NCBI GenBank assembly: GCA_017407905.1
Contig: JAFQVS010000101.1
Coordinates: forward strand, 1-64,000
DNA: 64,000 nucleotides
Reading direction: 5' to 3'
Origin: Bacteroidaceae bacterium
GTDB taxonomy: Bacteria > Bacteroidota > Bacteroidia > Bacteroidales > Bacteroidaceae
Shown piece after piece: positions 43,468 through 52,858 of the stretch. The position numbers and the translations under genes were made by a program. The notes under the pieces were generated by a model. That model ran no database searches, was not told the DNA's origin, and saw nothing but the letters and a program-made list of their open reading frames with translations. Position 1 is the first letter of the stretch. Each line of letters starts with the position of its first letter.

Positions 43468-43535
43468 CGGTAAGATAGCGTCCGAGCCACTTTTTTAGGG
43501 AGGCACGGGCCAATGATAGACAAAAGAATACGACT

Positions 43536-45527
43536 ATGCTTAAACCGCACGTAACACTTGAAGAGGTAAAAGAGGACTTAAGATACCTTCGTCTGTTGGC
43601 ACGCGATTTTCCAACCGTGTCGAGTGTAACAACCGAGATTATAAACCTTGAGGCCATCCTGCATCTGCCCAAGCCCACCGAGCACTTTATGGCCGATATT
43701 CACGGCGAGCACGAGGCCTTTGAGCACGTGCTGCGCAACGCGTCGGGCAATATAAAGCGCAAGGTGAACGAGCTTTTCGGCGACGAGCTAAGCGACGCTC
43801 AAAAGAAAGAGCTGTGCACACTCATCTACTACCCCGAGGAGAAGCTAAAGCTCATAGAGCAGTCCGAGGCCGACGTCAGCGAATTTTACCGCGAGACGCT
43901 GGGCAAGCTCATAAAAGTGTGCCGCGACGTCTCGTCGAAATACACCCGCTCAAAGGTGCGCAAGAGCCTCCCCGAGGAGTATGCCTACATAATCGAGGAG
44001 CTTCTGCACGAGAGCAACGACATCGAGAACAAACAGGCCTATCTGAGCGTCATTGTCGAGACCATCATCGGCACGGGCCGTGCGCAGCACTTTATAACAG
44101 CGCTGTGCTACCTTATACAGCGCCTCACAATCGACCGCCTGCACATTCTGGGCGACATTTTCGACCGCGGCCCCGGCGCACACCACATAATGGACACCCT
44201 CAGCGAGTATCACCACCTTGATATTACGTGGGGCAATCACGACGTCCTATGGATGGGCGCAGCAGCCGGAAACACCTGCTGCATAGCAAGCGTGCTTCGT
44301 CTGTCGCTGCGCGACGCAAACACCACCACCCTCGAAGATGGTTACGCAATAAATATGGTGCCGCTGGCCACATTCGCAATGGAGCAGTACGGCGACGACC
44401 CCTGCGAAATATATCAACCGCGCGTCGATGAAGAGCGCACAAATTTCACCGACAAAGACGTCCGCCTGATAGCACAGATGCACAAAGCCGTCTCGGTGAT
44501 AGAATTTAAGCTCTCGGGACAAATTGCAATGGCCCACCCCGAGTGGAATATGCAAGACCGCTGCCTTATGGAATTTATAAACAAAGAGCGCGGCACAATA
44601 ACCATCGACGGCAACGAGTACGAAATGAAAGACAAGCTGTGGCCCACGCTCGATGTGTCCAACCCCTACGCCCTCACCCCCGAGGAGCAAGACCTCATAG
44701 AGCGTCTGCGCCACTCATTTATGCGCAGCGAGCGTTTGCAGGCCCACGTCAACTGCCTGCTTATGCGCGGAGGAATGTACGCAATATACAACTCGAACCT
44801 AATGTTCCACGCAGCCGTTCCCATAAACGAGGACGGCTCGATGCGCGAGGTTGTCTTTGGCGGAGTACCCGTAAAGGGCAAGGAGCTTATGAAGCGTGTC
44901 GAGCGAATGGCACGTGCCGCATTCGACAACGACGTCAACGCCGAGGAGCGCGCCTACGCCGCCGACTTCTTCTGGTACCTGTGGTGCGGCCCCGAGTCGC
45001 CCCTGTTCGGAAAATCGAAGATGGCCACATTCGAGCGCTATCTGCTCACCGACAAAGAGGTACAAAAAGAGCCCAAAGGGTGGTACTACATTCTGCGCGA
45101 CAAGGCCGAGGTGTGCGACGGCATCCTCGACGAGTTTGGCGTAAAAGGCAGCCATCGACACATTATAAACGGACACGTCCCCGTGCGTGTGGGCAAGGGC
45201 GAGACCCCCATAAAAGCCGACGGCCGTCTGATGGTCATCGACGGAGGCTTCTCGCGCGTGTATCACAACCGCACAGGCATTGCAGGCTACACACTCGTCT
45301 ATCACAGCCGAGGCTTCGAGCTTGTACAGCACGAGCCCTTTACATCCACCGAAGAGGCCATCCTCAACGGAACCGACATTCAAGGCACCACACAGATTGT
45401 CGAGATGATGGGTAAGCGCGAGAAGGTGCGCGACACAGACATCGGCCGCGGCATACAACTGAAGATTACCGACCTCGAACGCCTGCTCCTTGCCTATCGA
45501 AAAGGCATAATAAAGGAGCGCCCCTGA
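43536..45527 (+). CDS. fbp: Fructose-1,6-bisphosphatase, class III
   Basis: Gluconeogenic phosphatase of the class III (Firmicutes/Bacteroidetes) type, related to metallophosphoesterases. The 663-residue length is characteristic. Metal-site motifs are visible: FMADIHGEHEAF, LGDIFDRGPGAHHI and TWGNHDVLWMG, plus INGHVPVRVGKGETP and VIDGGFSRVYH toward the C-terminus. It is monocistronic or leads into purE after 92 bases. Confidence 0.95.
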   Translation: MLKPHVTLEEVKEDLRYLRLLARDFPTVSSVTTEIINLEAILHLPKPTEHFMADIHGEHEAFEHVLRNASGNIKRKVNELFGDELSDAQKKELCTLIYYPEEKLKLIEQSEADVSEFYRETLGKLIKVCRDVSSKYTRSKVRKSLPEEYAYIIEELLHESNDIENKQAYLSVIVETIIGTGRAQHFITALCYLIQRLTIDRLHILGDIFDRGPGAHHIMDTLSEYHHLDITWGNHDVLWMGAAAGNTCCIASVLRLSLRDANTTTLEDGYAINMVPLATFAMEQYGDDPCEIYQPRVDEERTNFTDKDVRLIAQMHKAVSVIEFKLSGQIAMAHPEWNMQDRCLMEFINKERGTITIDGNEYEMKDKLWPTLDVSNPYALTPEEQDLIERLRHSFMRSERLQAHVNCLLMRGGMYAIYNSNLMFHAAVPINEDGSMREVVFGGVPVKGKELMKRVERMARAAFDNDVNAEERAYAADFFWYLWCGPESPLFGKSKMATFERYLLTDKEVQKEPKGWYYILRDKAEVCDGILDEFGVKGSHRHIINGHVPVRVGKGETPIKADGRLMVIDGGFSRVYHNRTGIAGYTLVYHSRGFELVQHEPFTSTEEAILNGTDIQGTTQIVEMMGKREKVRDTDIGRGIQLKITDLERLLLAYRKGIIKERP

Positions 45528-45619
45528 GCCCCCGATACATACGACATTTTTTTTAAAACACCCCACCCGATGCCCGACACAAAGCAGCGGGGCGGACAGA
45601 ACAATAAAAAGATAAAATT

Positions 45620-46126
45620 ATGGAACCAATAGTAAGCGTAATAATGGGAAGCACCTCCGACCTTCCCGTAATGAAAAAAGCAACCGATTTTCTGAACGAG
45701 ATGCGCATCCCCTTCGAGGTTAACGCCCTCTCGGCTCACCGCACCCCCGAGGCCGTGGAAGCATTCGCCAAAGGAGCCAAAGAGCGCGGAGTAAAAATAA
45801 TAATCGCCGCCGCAGGAATGGCCGCACATCTGCCCGGAGTAATAGCAGCAAGCACCACACTGCCCGTCATTGGAGTGCCCATAAACAGCACCCTCGACGG
45901 AATGGACGCACTGCTGGCAATTGTGCAGATGCCCCCCGGAATCCCCGTGGCCACAGTGGGCATAAACGCCTCGCTCAACGCAGCCATCTTGGCAGCACAG
46001 ATGCTCTCTTTGGCCGACAGCGAGCTTGCCGCACGCGTATCAGCCTATAAACAGAGCCTCAAGAAAAAGATTGAAAAAGCCAACGAAGAATTGAAAGGGC
46101 TTGAATATGAGTACAAAACAAATTGA
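45620..46126 (+). CDS. purE: N5-carboxyaminoimidazole ribonucleotide mutase
   Basis: Purine biosynthesis enzyme that moves the carboxyl group of N5-CAIR. The 168-residue product has the substrate-binding motif [25 protein letters not shown], and [13 protein letters not shown]. Its 3' end overlaps the start of ispG by 20 bases, so the two are cotranscribed. Confidence 0.95.
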   Translation: MEPIVSVIMGSTSDLPVMKKATDFLNEMRIPFEVNALSAHRTPEAVEAFAKGAKERGVKIIIAAAGMAAHLPGVIAASTTLPVIGVPINSTLDGMDALLAIVQMPPGIPVATVGINASLNAAILAAQMLSLADSELAARVSAYKQSLKKKIEKANEELKGLEYEYKTN

Positions 46127-47834
46127 TATATTCAATTACCGACGCCGCAACACCGTCGAGGTAAGCGTAGGCGGCCTCAAAATAGGCAGCAACAACCCCG
46201 TGCGCATACAGTCGATGACAAACACCTCGACGATGGACACCGAGGGCAGCGCCGCACAAGTGCAGCGCATCGTTGCAAAGGGCGGCGAGCTTGTGCGCCT
46301 CACCACACAAGGCAGTCGCGAAGCAATAAATATGGGCAACATAAAAGCCCTGCTATCGGCGCAAGGGTGCAACGTCCCCCTTGTGGCCGACGTACATTTC
46401 AACGCGTCGGTAGCCGACGTTGCCGCACAATATGCCGACAAAGTACGCGTAAACCCCGGTAACTACGTCGATACGGCCCGCACGTTCAAGCACATCGACT
46501 ACACCGACGAGGAGTATGCCGAGGAGCTTGTGCGCCTGCGCAAACGCTTCACAGCCTTCCTCGACCTGTGCAAAAAAGAGGGTAAGGCCATACGCGTGGG
46601 CGTGAACCACGGTTCACTCTCGGACAGAATAATGAGCCGCTACGGCGACACCCCCTCGGGCGTTGTCGAGTCGTGTATGGAGTTTCTGCGCATCTGCCGC
46701 GACGAGAATTTCGACAACGTGGTAGTGTCCATAAAAACCAGCAACACGGCAATGATGGTAACCACGGTGCGTCGCCTTGTGGCAGTGATGCAGCAAGAGG
46801 GCGTATCGTTCCCCCTGCATCTGGGCGTTACCGAGGCCGGCGACGCCGAGGATGGCCGCATAAAAAGCGCCGTCGGCATCGGAGCACTGCTTGCCGACGG
46901 CATAGGCGACACGGTGCGCGTCTCGCTTGCCGAGGCCCCCGAGAACGAGATTCCCGTCGCCAAAGAGCTTGCCGAGTATATAGCCTCGCGCGCAGGACAC
47001 CACGCAGTAGAGGGCATCGTATCGCCCCTTTTTAACTACATAGAGCCCCGCCGCCGCGCCACAAAGGCCGTTGGCTGCATAGGTGGCGACAGAGTGCCCG
47101 TAGTGATAAGCGGCCACCGTGCCACGGAGCAGAATCTGGCACCCGACTTTGTGGCACACAACGGCACGATAGAAGATAGCAAAGGCATCGAATTTATCAC
47201 CCTGCAATACAGCGACCTTACACCCGCCCTCATCGAGCAGCTCCGAGGCAGCAGCAACAGCGTCATTATCGCCCACAGCACACACAAAAACCCCGTTGGC
47301 GAGCTGCGCGCCCTTGTCCACCGCCTTATGGTCGAGGGAGTGAGCACCCCCGTCGTGATACGCCGCACATACTCCGAGAGCAGCGTCGAGAGCCTGCGCA
47401 TAAAAGCCGCCGCCGACCTCGGAGTAATGCTCATCGACGGCCTTGCCGACGGAGTGTGGATAGAGAACGAAGGCATCGACCACGAGCAGATAAACGCAAT
47501 AGCCTTCGGCATCTTGCAGGCCACACGCACCCGCATCAGCAAGACCGAATACATAGCCTGCCCCGGATGCGGCCGTACAATGTACGACCTTCAGGGCACG
47601 CTGGCACGCATAAAAGCCGCCACCGGCCATCTGAAAGGACTAAAGATAGGTGTGATGGGCTGCATAGTGAACGGCCCCGGCGAGATGGCCGACGCCGACT
47701 ACGGTTACGTGGGCGCGGCACGCGGAAAAGTGAGCCTGTACCGCAAACAAGAGTGCGTCCAAAAGAATATCCCCGAGGACGAGGCCATCGAGCGCCTCCT
47801 CAAACTCATAGAGGACGACCGCAAAGAGCAGTAA
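46107..47834 (+). CDS. ispG: 4-Hydroxy-3-methylbut-2-enyl-diphosphate synthase
   Basis: [4Fe-4S] enzyme of the penultimate MEP-pathway step. The 575-residue length fits the long form with an extra middle domain found in Bacteroidetes and plants. A TIM-barrel starts with NPVRIQSMTNTSTMDT; the C-terminal cluster domain has its cysteines in CPGCGRTMYDLQ and GCIVNGPGEMADADYG. The start is ATG 46107 inside purE; a TTG two codons earlier is possible. dxs, the first enzyme of this pathway, is at 31931. Confidence 0.95.
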   Translation: MSTKQIDIFNYRRRNTVEVSVGGLKIGSNNPVRIQSMTNTSTMDTEGSAAQVQRIVAKGGELVRLTTQGSREAINMGNIKALLSAQGCNVPLVADVHFNASVADVAAQYADKVRVNPGNYVDTARTFKHIDYTDEEYAEELVRLRKRFTAFLDLCKKEGKAIRVGVNHGSLSDRIMSRYGDTPSGVVESCMEFLRICRDENFDNVVVSIKTSNTAMMVTTVRRLVAVMQQEGVSFPLHLGVTEAGDAEDGRIKSAVGIGALLADGIGDTVRVSLAEAPENEIPVAKELAEYIASRAGHHAVEGIVSPLFNYIEPRRRATKAVGCIGGDRVPVVISGHRATEQNLAPDFVAHNGTIEDSKGIEFITLQYSDLTPALIEQLRGSSNSVIIAHSTHKNPVGELRALVHRLMVEGVSTPVVIRRTYSESSVESLRIKAAADLGVMLIDGLADGVWIENEGIDHEQINAIAFGILQATRTRISKTEYIACPGCGRTMYDLQGTLARIKAATGHLKGLKIGVMGCIVNGPGEMADADYGYVGAARGKVSLYRKQECVQKNIPEDEAIERLLKLIEDDRKEQ

Positions 47835-47862
47835 CCACAGCCACCGCGGCCTAAAAAAATCA

Positions 47863-47903
47863 TTTTGGTCTCTTGGGCTATATTGGCTCCCAAGAGACCA
47901 AAA
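47863..47903. terminator. Bidirectional terminator between ispG and the TonB-like gene
   Basis: A perfect 15-bp stem (47863-47877 with 47889-47903) with an 11-base loop. The minus strand continues into a run of T (complement of 47853-47859), and the plus strand soon reaches TCTTTTT. It separates two convergent genes. Confidence 0.8.
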
Positions 47904-47924
47904 ATTATCTTTTTATAATATGCA

Positions 47925-49244
47925 CTAAAAACGGAAAACAATGGGCAGCGTGAAGCGTACACGCACAGCCTTCCCTGCCGCTCTACCGGGATTCCATTTA
48001 GGCATAGTCTTAACCAGTCGAACAGCCTCTTTATCAAGGAGTTCGTCGCCCGAGCTCCTCATAACTTCTACATCCTGAATTGAACCGTCGGTGTTAACCA
48101 CAAAGTTTACGTATGTCTTACCCTGTGAGTTGTTGTCGCGGCTGATACGGGGGTAGTTGATGTTGTCTCGCAGATATTTCATAAGCGCCGACATACCACC
48201 GGGAAATTCAGGTTGCTGCTCTACTACTTGATAAATAGTTTCATCAGAAGAGATTGTCTCCACTTGTGTATTATCCTCGGTGCCCATATTATCAGAAACA
48301 CTCTCGCAGCTAACCTTATCCTCGGACTGCACACTGTTTTCTTGTTCTTTAATTTCAATCTCCGGCTGCTTCTGAGTTTTGTATGAGGGATTTAATGGCT
48401 TTTCTTTTGGTGCAGAGAACTTTTCCTCTTTATTTATCTCAGGAACAGGCATTGTTCTCATAATAACTTTATCGGAACCCTTATCATTGCCTTTACTCCG
48501 CTTTATCTTTTGTGTTAGTAATACCTTATCACCAAAAACGCCACTTTTTATTGCTTCGTCAAGTTTTTCTTTTGCGTTCTCTACGTCCGTTTTAGACAAA
48601 GAAATACTATAAGTATTATTTCCGAACAAGCTATAGTCAGTTCTTTCTATAACCAAATTATCTTTATATAACGAGATAATACTTTTCGCAAAATCCAAAT
48701 TCCTAATATTTATGGCTTTATTCAATAATATATCGCATTTTCTATTAAATCTTATAATTTCATCTTCGCACCTTTTATTTTCTTTATATACGTGGTCGTT
48801 AGTATTCCAGCTTTGAAATTCTCCCAAATGAGGCGAATAATCCAAGTTGAAATTATACATAACAGAGATAATCCTACTCAGGCTCTCTTCGTCGCCCAAA
48901 TTCAACAGATAAGATGTCTCAGCATCTAATAAATCAAATTTTTTTATAAGATACTCACTATGTACATAATCACCACGATCTTTATCATGAAATAGACAAG
49001 TTTCTTCTTCCGATAAGTAATCATCTTTTTTCATTCTGGCGAGCCATCTATGTGCTTCCTCAAAATTATATTTATTAATACAATCATCAATCACTGAAGA
49101 TATATTAAAAGTTAAGCTATAAAGTGAGATAATAATTGCACCCAATGAAATCAATCTAATAACTCCTTTAAAGTTTACAAGAATTACACAAATTATCAAA
49201 ATCCACCAAAAGTAGAAATTAAATAAATACAATATTTCGTTCAT
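47925..49244 (-). CDS. TonB C-terminal-domain protein with an unusual N-terminal region
   Basis: A 439-residue inner-membrane protein. Two membrane segments occupy the first 55 residues, followed by a charged, helical, unfamiliar region (about 60-330). The C-terminal 100 residues are a TonB energy-transducing domain (QPEFPGGMSALMKYL to VRFTLPIVF). The DNA for this last part is as GC-rich as the host genes, while the rest is clearly AT-rich, suggesting a mosaic origin. It is the last gene of a minus-strand group with two lipoprotein genes, 6 bases after the upstream stop. No ExbB/ExbD gene is nearby. Confidence 0.8.
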   Translation of the reverse strand: MNEILYLFNFYFWWILIICVILVNFKGVIRLISLGAIIISLYSLTFNISSVIDDCINKYNFEEAHRWLARMKKDDYLSEEETCLFHDKDRGDYVHSEYLIKKFDLLDAETSYLLNLGDEESLSRIISVMYNFNLDYSPHLGEFQSWNTNDHVYKENKRCEDEIIRFNRKCDILLNKAINIRNLDFAKSIISLYKDNLVIERTDYSLFGNNTYSISLSKTDVENAKEKLDEAIKSGVFGDKVLLTQKIKRSKGNDKGSDKVIMRTMPVPEINKEEKFSAPKEKPLNPSYKTQKQPEIEIKEQENSVQSEDKVSCESVSDNMGTEDNTQVETISSDETIYQVVEQQPEFPGGMSALMKYLRDNINYPRISRDNNSQGKTYVNFVVNTDGSIQDVEVMRSSGDELLDKEAVRLVKTMPKWNPGRAAGKAVRVRFTLPIVFRF

Positions 49245-49250
49245 AGTCTA

Positions 49251-50447
49251 TTAGATAAATAAGTCCAACATTTCGCATACACCTAATTGTACCACTTCAC
49301 CAAGAACATTCATAAAAGGGCCACCACCAAAAGTTTCACCAATTAAACCAGCTAAACTAAAGCCAGGAGTTTCCTTATCACTTGATTGGCTAATGGCAGA
49401 ATCAATTCTATATTTTTCAATCATAGCTTGATTAGTCTCAATTTGCAGTTGGAGCTCCAACTTTTGGCAGGCTAATTGTTCTTTCTCAATAAAACGTTGA
49501 TGAGCTATAGCCTCTTTTTCCTCTTGTTTTAGATTTCTTATGTATAAGTCAAAAACTTTTTGACCTTCTACTTTCTCTGAGCATCCTATTGGTATCAAAC
49601 TTAAATATGCATAAGCATCTGGATTATAATGCTTACCGCCAATTGCTATGGAATGTTTAAGAGCTTCCAAATTCTTTATTGCATTTTGTTCTTGCAATTT
49701 TCTTGAAATAACACTTATCTGTTGTTCTGCGTAAGTAAAGCAAGCCTCAGCTTCTTTTGGAGCAGATTTTAATAGGCACAATGCTTGTGAATACTTTTTT
49801 AAAGCGACAAGGGATTCAACTAATGATATAAAAGTCCGGCTGTTTTTGTTATACCAGGAAATAATTTTCTCGTTAGATGCTTTTATCATCATTTGTATCT
49901 CTGTGTTATTAGAGATTGCATATATTGCATTAATAGCAGTAGCTTCAGGAGAATTACCGATACCCATAATTTCCATTCTGTAAGACCCATACAAATCTCC
50001 ATTTATCATATTTCCCACATATAAATTAATATCATAATTTGTATAGACTTGCTGAGGAATAGTAGTCGTAATTCCTTCATTTATAGGCGTCATTGTCATT
50101 GCTAAAGCAAAAATAGGATCACCGCCGACACAACCTATTCCATTTTCCGCAAGGATCTTCATCATTTTGGACATAGCATAGCTAGAAACATTCTGAGTAA
50201 TCCTTTCAGTTGGCTTAGGCACAAGAATGGAAAGATTTATACTATTATTAAATAAAAGAGAGTCTAAGGAAAGTAGTTCGGTCCTTTTTGCCTGAATCGC
50301 CCTTTGTCTTTCCTCGCTTGTCAATTTACTTTCTTGCGCTTCAGGTCTAAAATATACACTATTGCTTTTCTTGCTATTAGAACAAGCCCCTAAAAACAAT
50401 GTAGTAAAAAAGAATATTAGAATTGAATTTAAAGCAATATTTTTCAT
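49251..50447 (-). CDS. Lipoprotein of unknown function, AT-rich block
   Basis: A 398-residue lipoprotein (cysteine C22 in LFLGAC). The first half has hydrophobic alternating strands with KPTERITQNVSSYAMSK and a segment TIPQQVYTNYDINLYVGN. The second half is strongly helical and probably coiled coil (about 200-350, rich in Glu, Gln and Lys). I do not recognise a family. The start is one base after the stop of the 50449-51447 gene, so translation is probably coupled. AT-rich codon use differs from the flanking genes. Confidence 0.72.
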   Translation of the reverse strand: MKNIALNSILIFFFTTLFLGACSNSKKSNSVYFRPEAQESKLTSEERQRAIQAKRTELLSLDSLLFNNSINLSILVPKPTERITQNVSSYAMSKMMKILAENGIGCVGGDPIFALAMTMTPINEGITTTIPQQVYTNYDINLYVGNMINGDLYGSYRMEIMGIGNSPEATAINAIYAISNNTEIQMMIKASNEKIISWYNKNSRTFISLVESLVALKKYSQALCLLKSAPKEAEACFTYAEQQISVISRKLQEQNAIKNLEALKHSIAIGGKHYNPDAYAYLSLIPIGCSEKVEGQKVFDLYIRNLKQEEKEAIAHQRFIEKEQLACQKLELQLQIETNQAMIEKYRIDSAISQSSDKETPGFSLAGLIGETFGGGPFMNVLGEVVQLGVCEMLDLFI

Positions 50448-50448
50448 A

Positions 50449-51447
50449 TTACATACCTTTAATTGTTATTAACACATAACCCAATCCTTGTGTCTTATTT
50501 ATTGTTCTTACACCAAGATTCTTTCTAATATTTTTGCTAAATTCTCGTCCCCAATCATATGCACTAAATTGGGTACCATCTTTGTTTACAGTCTTTATAC
50601 GAACATTTTCAAAATATAATTCTTTATTTGTATTTCTTTGAAGTTTATAAGTCCCTTTTCTAGTATTAACTTTCATATAATCTATAATCCAATCCGTATA
50701 AGTATCCCCTTCAATACTTTCATCTGCAAGATTGATATTAGAGTTTTTTTCTACTGCTATTCGAACTGTAATTTCTCTGCCTTTATATACTACATCAGAG
50801 AAATATTTCTGAATTTCTGATGAAAGTTTCCCCAGATTGTATGAAGATGATTGCTTGAGGTTTTCTATTAGGTTGTTGCCTTTTGACTTATCAGATATTA
50901 TAGAAGAAAACACTTTATTTGTATACGCATCAATAGCATTTAGCGTGTATTTCAAGTCTTTTTCTAGATTGTTACTATTGGCATTGTAATTATAATCATA
51001 ATCAAACTCTATAATAATATCTGGAGATACAGTGGTTAGCAACAATGTTTTAGCATCTTTTTCTAATCCATCAGCCATATCTAGTTCCACATTCTTACTT
51101 ATTGATTTTAAAGATTGTTCTAGGTCTGTTAATGGATAATCCATCTTGATGAAATAATCTTGAATAACAGAAATGAAAGCTTTTGAATCTTTGTTACCAT
51201 ATAGAAATTGGGCGTAATTTCTAATAACTGACTGCCCATTGCTATTTAAGGCCTTGCTCTTGTTAAGCAGATTATCGCTAGGTATAATCATAATCGTAGG
51301 CAAACTTTGTTCTATTACGTTTACCTCAGTTTCCTCATAATCCTGTTCTGGCAAAGAATAACTAGTCAGTTTACCTTGGTTTCCTCCAGAACATGAAACA
51401 AATAAAGAATAAGCAGCTATTAAGCTTAGATTTAATATTTTTCCCAT
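50449..51447 (-). CDS. Lipoprotein, DUF6175-like, AT-rich block
   Basis: A 332-residue lipoprotein (cysteine C19 in LFVSC). The mature protein contains LPTIMIIPSDNLLNKS, PLTDLEQSLKSI and LNAIDAYTNKVFSSI, which recall the Bacteroidetes DUF6175 family of unknown function; this assignment is from memory and tentative. It is first of three tightly spaced genes (lipoprotein, lipoprotein, TonB-like). AT-rich base use suggests a separate origin from the chromosome backbone. Confidence 0.65.
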   Translation of the reverse strand: MGKILNLSLIAAYSLFVSCSGGNQGKLTSYSLPEQDYEETEVNVIEQSLPTIMIIPSDNLLNKSKALNSNGQSVIRNYAQFLYGNKDSKAFISVIQDYFIKMDYPLTDLEQSLKSISKNVELDMADGLEKDAKTLLLTTVSPDIIIEFDYDYNYNANSNNLEKDLKYTLNAIDAYTNKVFSSIISDKSKGNNLIENLKQSSSYNLGKLSSEIQKYFSDVVYKGREITVRIAVEKNSNINLADESIEGDTYTDWIIDYMKVNTRKGTYKLQRNTNKELYFENVRIKTVNKDGTQFSAYDWGREFSKNIRKNLGVRTINKTQGLGYVLITIKGM

Positions 51448-51547
51448 AAACCATTATTTGATTTAATAATACGTCGGTTTAATATGACTATAATCCGTTA
51501 ATTACAATCGTAATATTCGATATAAACATTTTATTCGTTCTTAAAAT

Positions 51548-51581
51548 CATTAGTGCCCCATAAAACTTAATGACACTAATG
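51548..51581 (-). terminator. Possible terminator of the membrane-protein gene
   Basis: CATTAGTG (51548-51555) pairs with CACTAATG (51574-51581) over an 18-base loop. The minus strand then reads ATTTTAAG, a short T run. It is weak, but in the right place. Confidence 0.4.
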
Positions 51582-51611
51582 CTATTCTGATTTTAATAAA
51601 AACAATAGTTG

Positions 51612-52274
51612 CTATATCTCTTCCTTATCGCAGTTTGTCTTTAAAAATAAACAAAGATTATTATATGACCTATAATACCCATAAATTATTGCAATTGCTA
51701 TCGGAGTATATATTAAGAGTACAACAAACGATACAGCATTACTAGAATCATCCGATGATAGTAACTTTAAAAAGTTCGAAGTTCCGAGGGAAAGGAAAAA
51801 TAATCCTAAAAGCAATACACAAAAGGTTATGAGTGCCGAAATTTTAATTAACTTCTCATTATTTTGATTTTTAAAAAGTAACTTCCAAATGTTTACAATC
51901 CAAATAATGCAACAAATAAATGCAATAATAGATAGAAGTTTTGCAAGATCACCAAAAGCAAATGCAGCTCCAATCTCGGATGAACGCGATACTATTTCAT
52001 CGGACATATAGCCACTATTTTGCGCAATTTGTGAAATAGCGTGAATATCTTCTCCCAAATAAGGAGTATATGTAGATATATATCGCAAGCTATCTATTCT
52101 CGTAAGTGTCTGATTTACAAATTCATCACTTTGCTCGAATAAACCATAACATAAAAATAACGAAAATAACGGTATAAATATCACACCGTTTACTTTACCT
52201 TTAAGTACGGGACGCTTGCTTATAACAAAATAACGTACTAAGAAAAATGCAACAATAAATAACAATAATCTCAT
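51612..52274 (-). CDS. Membrane protein of unknown function, AT-rich block
   Basis: A 220-residue protein with about five hydrophobic segments and a hydrophilic, probably extracytoplasmic stretch near residues 45-95 (SDEFVNQTLTRIDSLRYIS). I do not recognise the family. The start is ATG 52274 (MRLLLFIVAFFLVRYF); the open frame extends 15 codons further without a better start. It is AT-rich like its neighbours. It is separated by 164 bases from the three-gene lipoprotein/TonB set, so it may be a distinct transcript. Confidence 0.65.
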   Translation of the reverse strand: MRLLLFIVAFFLVRYFVISKRPVLKGKVNGVIFIPLFSLFLCYGLFEQSDEFVNQTLTRIDSLRYISTYTPYLGEDIHAISQIAQNSGYMSDEIVSRSSEIGAAFAFGDLAKLLSIIAFICCIIWIVNIWKLLFKNQNNEKLIKISALITFCVLLLGLFFLSLGTSNFLKLLSSDDSSNAVSFVVLLIYTPIAIAIIYGYYRSYNNLCLFLKTNCDKEEI

Positions 52275-52281
52275 AGTGATT

Positions 52282-52479
52282 TTACTTTCTAGCGCCAAGC
52301 AAGCCTCGAATCTTGGCAATTAACAAATAGGGTATAAAACAAAAGAAAGACGTGAGACTTATCGCCTTACGCCCATCAATCTGAAGGTATCGCCAAACAC
52401 CGTAACGGAAATGAACATAGAAGAAACAATACTCCCACGCCGTGAATATATACGCATTGGTTGTGCGTAGAACACGCAC
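52282..52479 (-). CDS. Possible small membrane-associated protein
   Basis: A 65-codon frame starting with GTG and ending 7 bases before the membrane-protein start. The C-terminal half is hydrophobic (SFFCFIPYLLIAKIRGLL). No good ribosome-binding site is seen. It may be a real short partner or a degraded fragment. Confidence 0.25.
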   Translation of the reverse strand: MRVLRTTNAYIFTAWEYCFFYVHFRYGVWRYLQIDGRKAISLTSFFCFIPYLLIAKIRGLLGARK

Positions 52480-52780
52480 AACGGTATATACACAGAATGA
52501 GCATTGATTGTTCTTGCCCTCCGTTTAAATTTGGCGATTTTTACAGATTTGGACTTAAAACAAAATGCTTTCTTTATGTCAATGGATTTCTCCCCACTGA
52601 CACGGCAAAAATAGTACAAACAAATGAAATACAAAATAATTTCGCAGTTTAAATGCGTGCTCTTTTTATTTTGCTCTTTATATTTTTACTCCGACAACTA
52701 TATTTGTTTTCACAATCAATGCTCATCGGGGATATTGTCTCTTCTTGCTATAAGAGATTCAGGCCTTGCAATTATTACAA
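52480..52780. other. AT-rich gap without a convincing gene
   Basis: Only short overlapping frames occur on both strands, with no clear start signals or recognisable product. It forms the right margin of the AT-rich block. Confidence 0.5.
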
Positions 52781-52832
52781 AATCAATCTCCACTTTAAAG
52801 TTTATTTCACAACTTTAAAGTGGAGATTGATT
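52781..52832. terminator. 22-bp perfect inverted repeat, probable terminator of the DUF4369 lipoprotein gene
   Basis: Bases 52781-52802 pair perfectly with 52811-52832 around an 8-base loop. It lies 26 bases past the stop of the minus-strand gene and is followed on that strand by TTGTAATAATT, a modest T-rich run. Confidence 0.65.
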
Positions 52833-52858
52833 CGGGGTTGGGAGGGCAATCGCCCGCG

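Noticed and set aside
44543..45415. 290-codon plus-strand frame
   Set aside because: Alternate frame of the class III fructose bisphosphatase gene; Arg/His-rich noise.
46614..47630. 338-codon minus-strand frame
   Set aside because: Antisense shadow of ispG; Gly/Ala/Cys/Tyr-rich with no motif.
52359..52818. Short overlapping frames in the AT-rich gap (91 codons minus, 64 and 88 codons plus)
   Set aside because: No ribosome-binding site, no recognisable product, and they overlap each other and a 22-bp inverted repeat.
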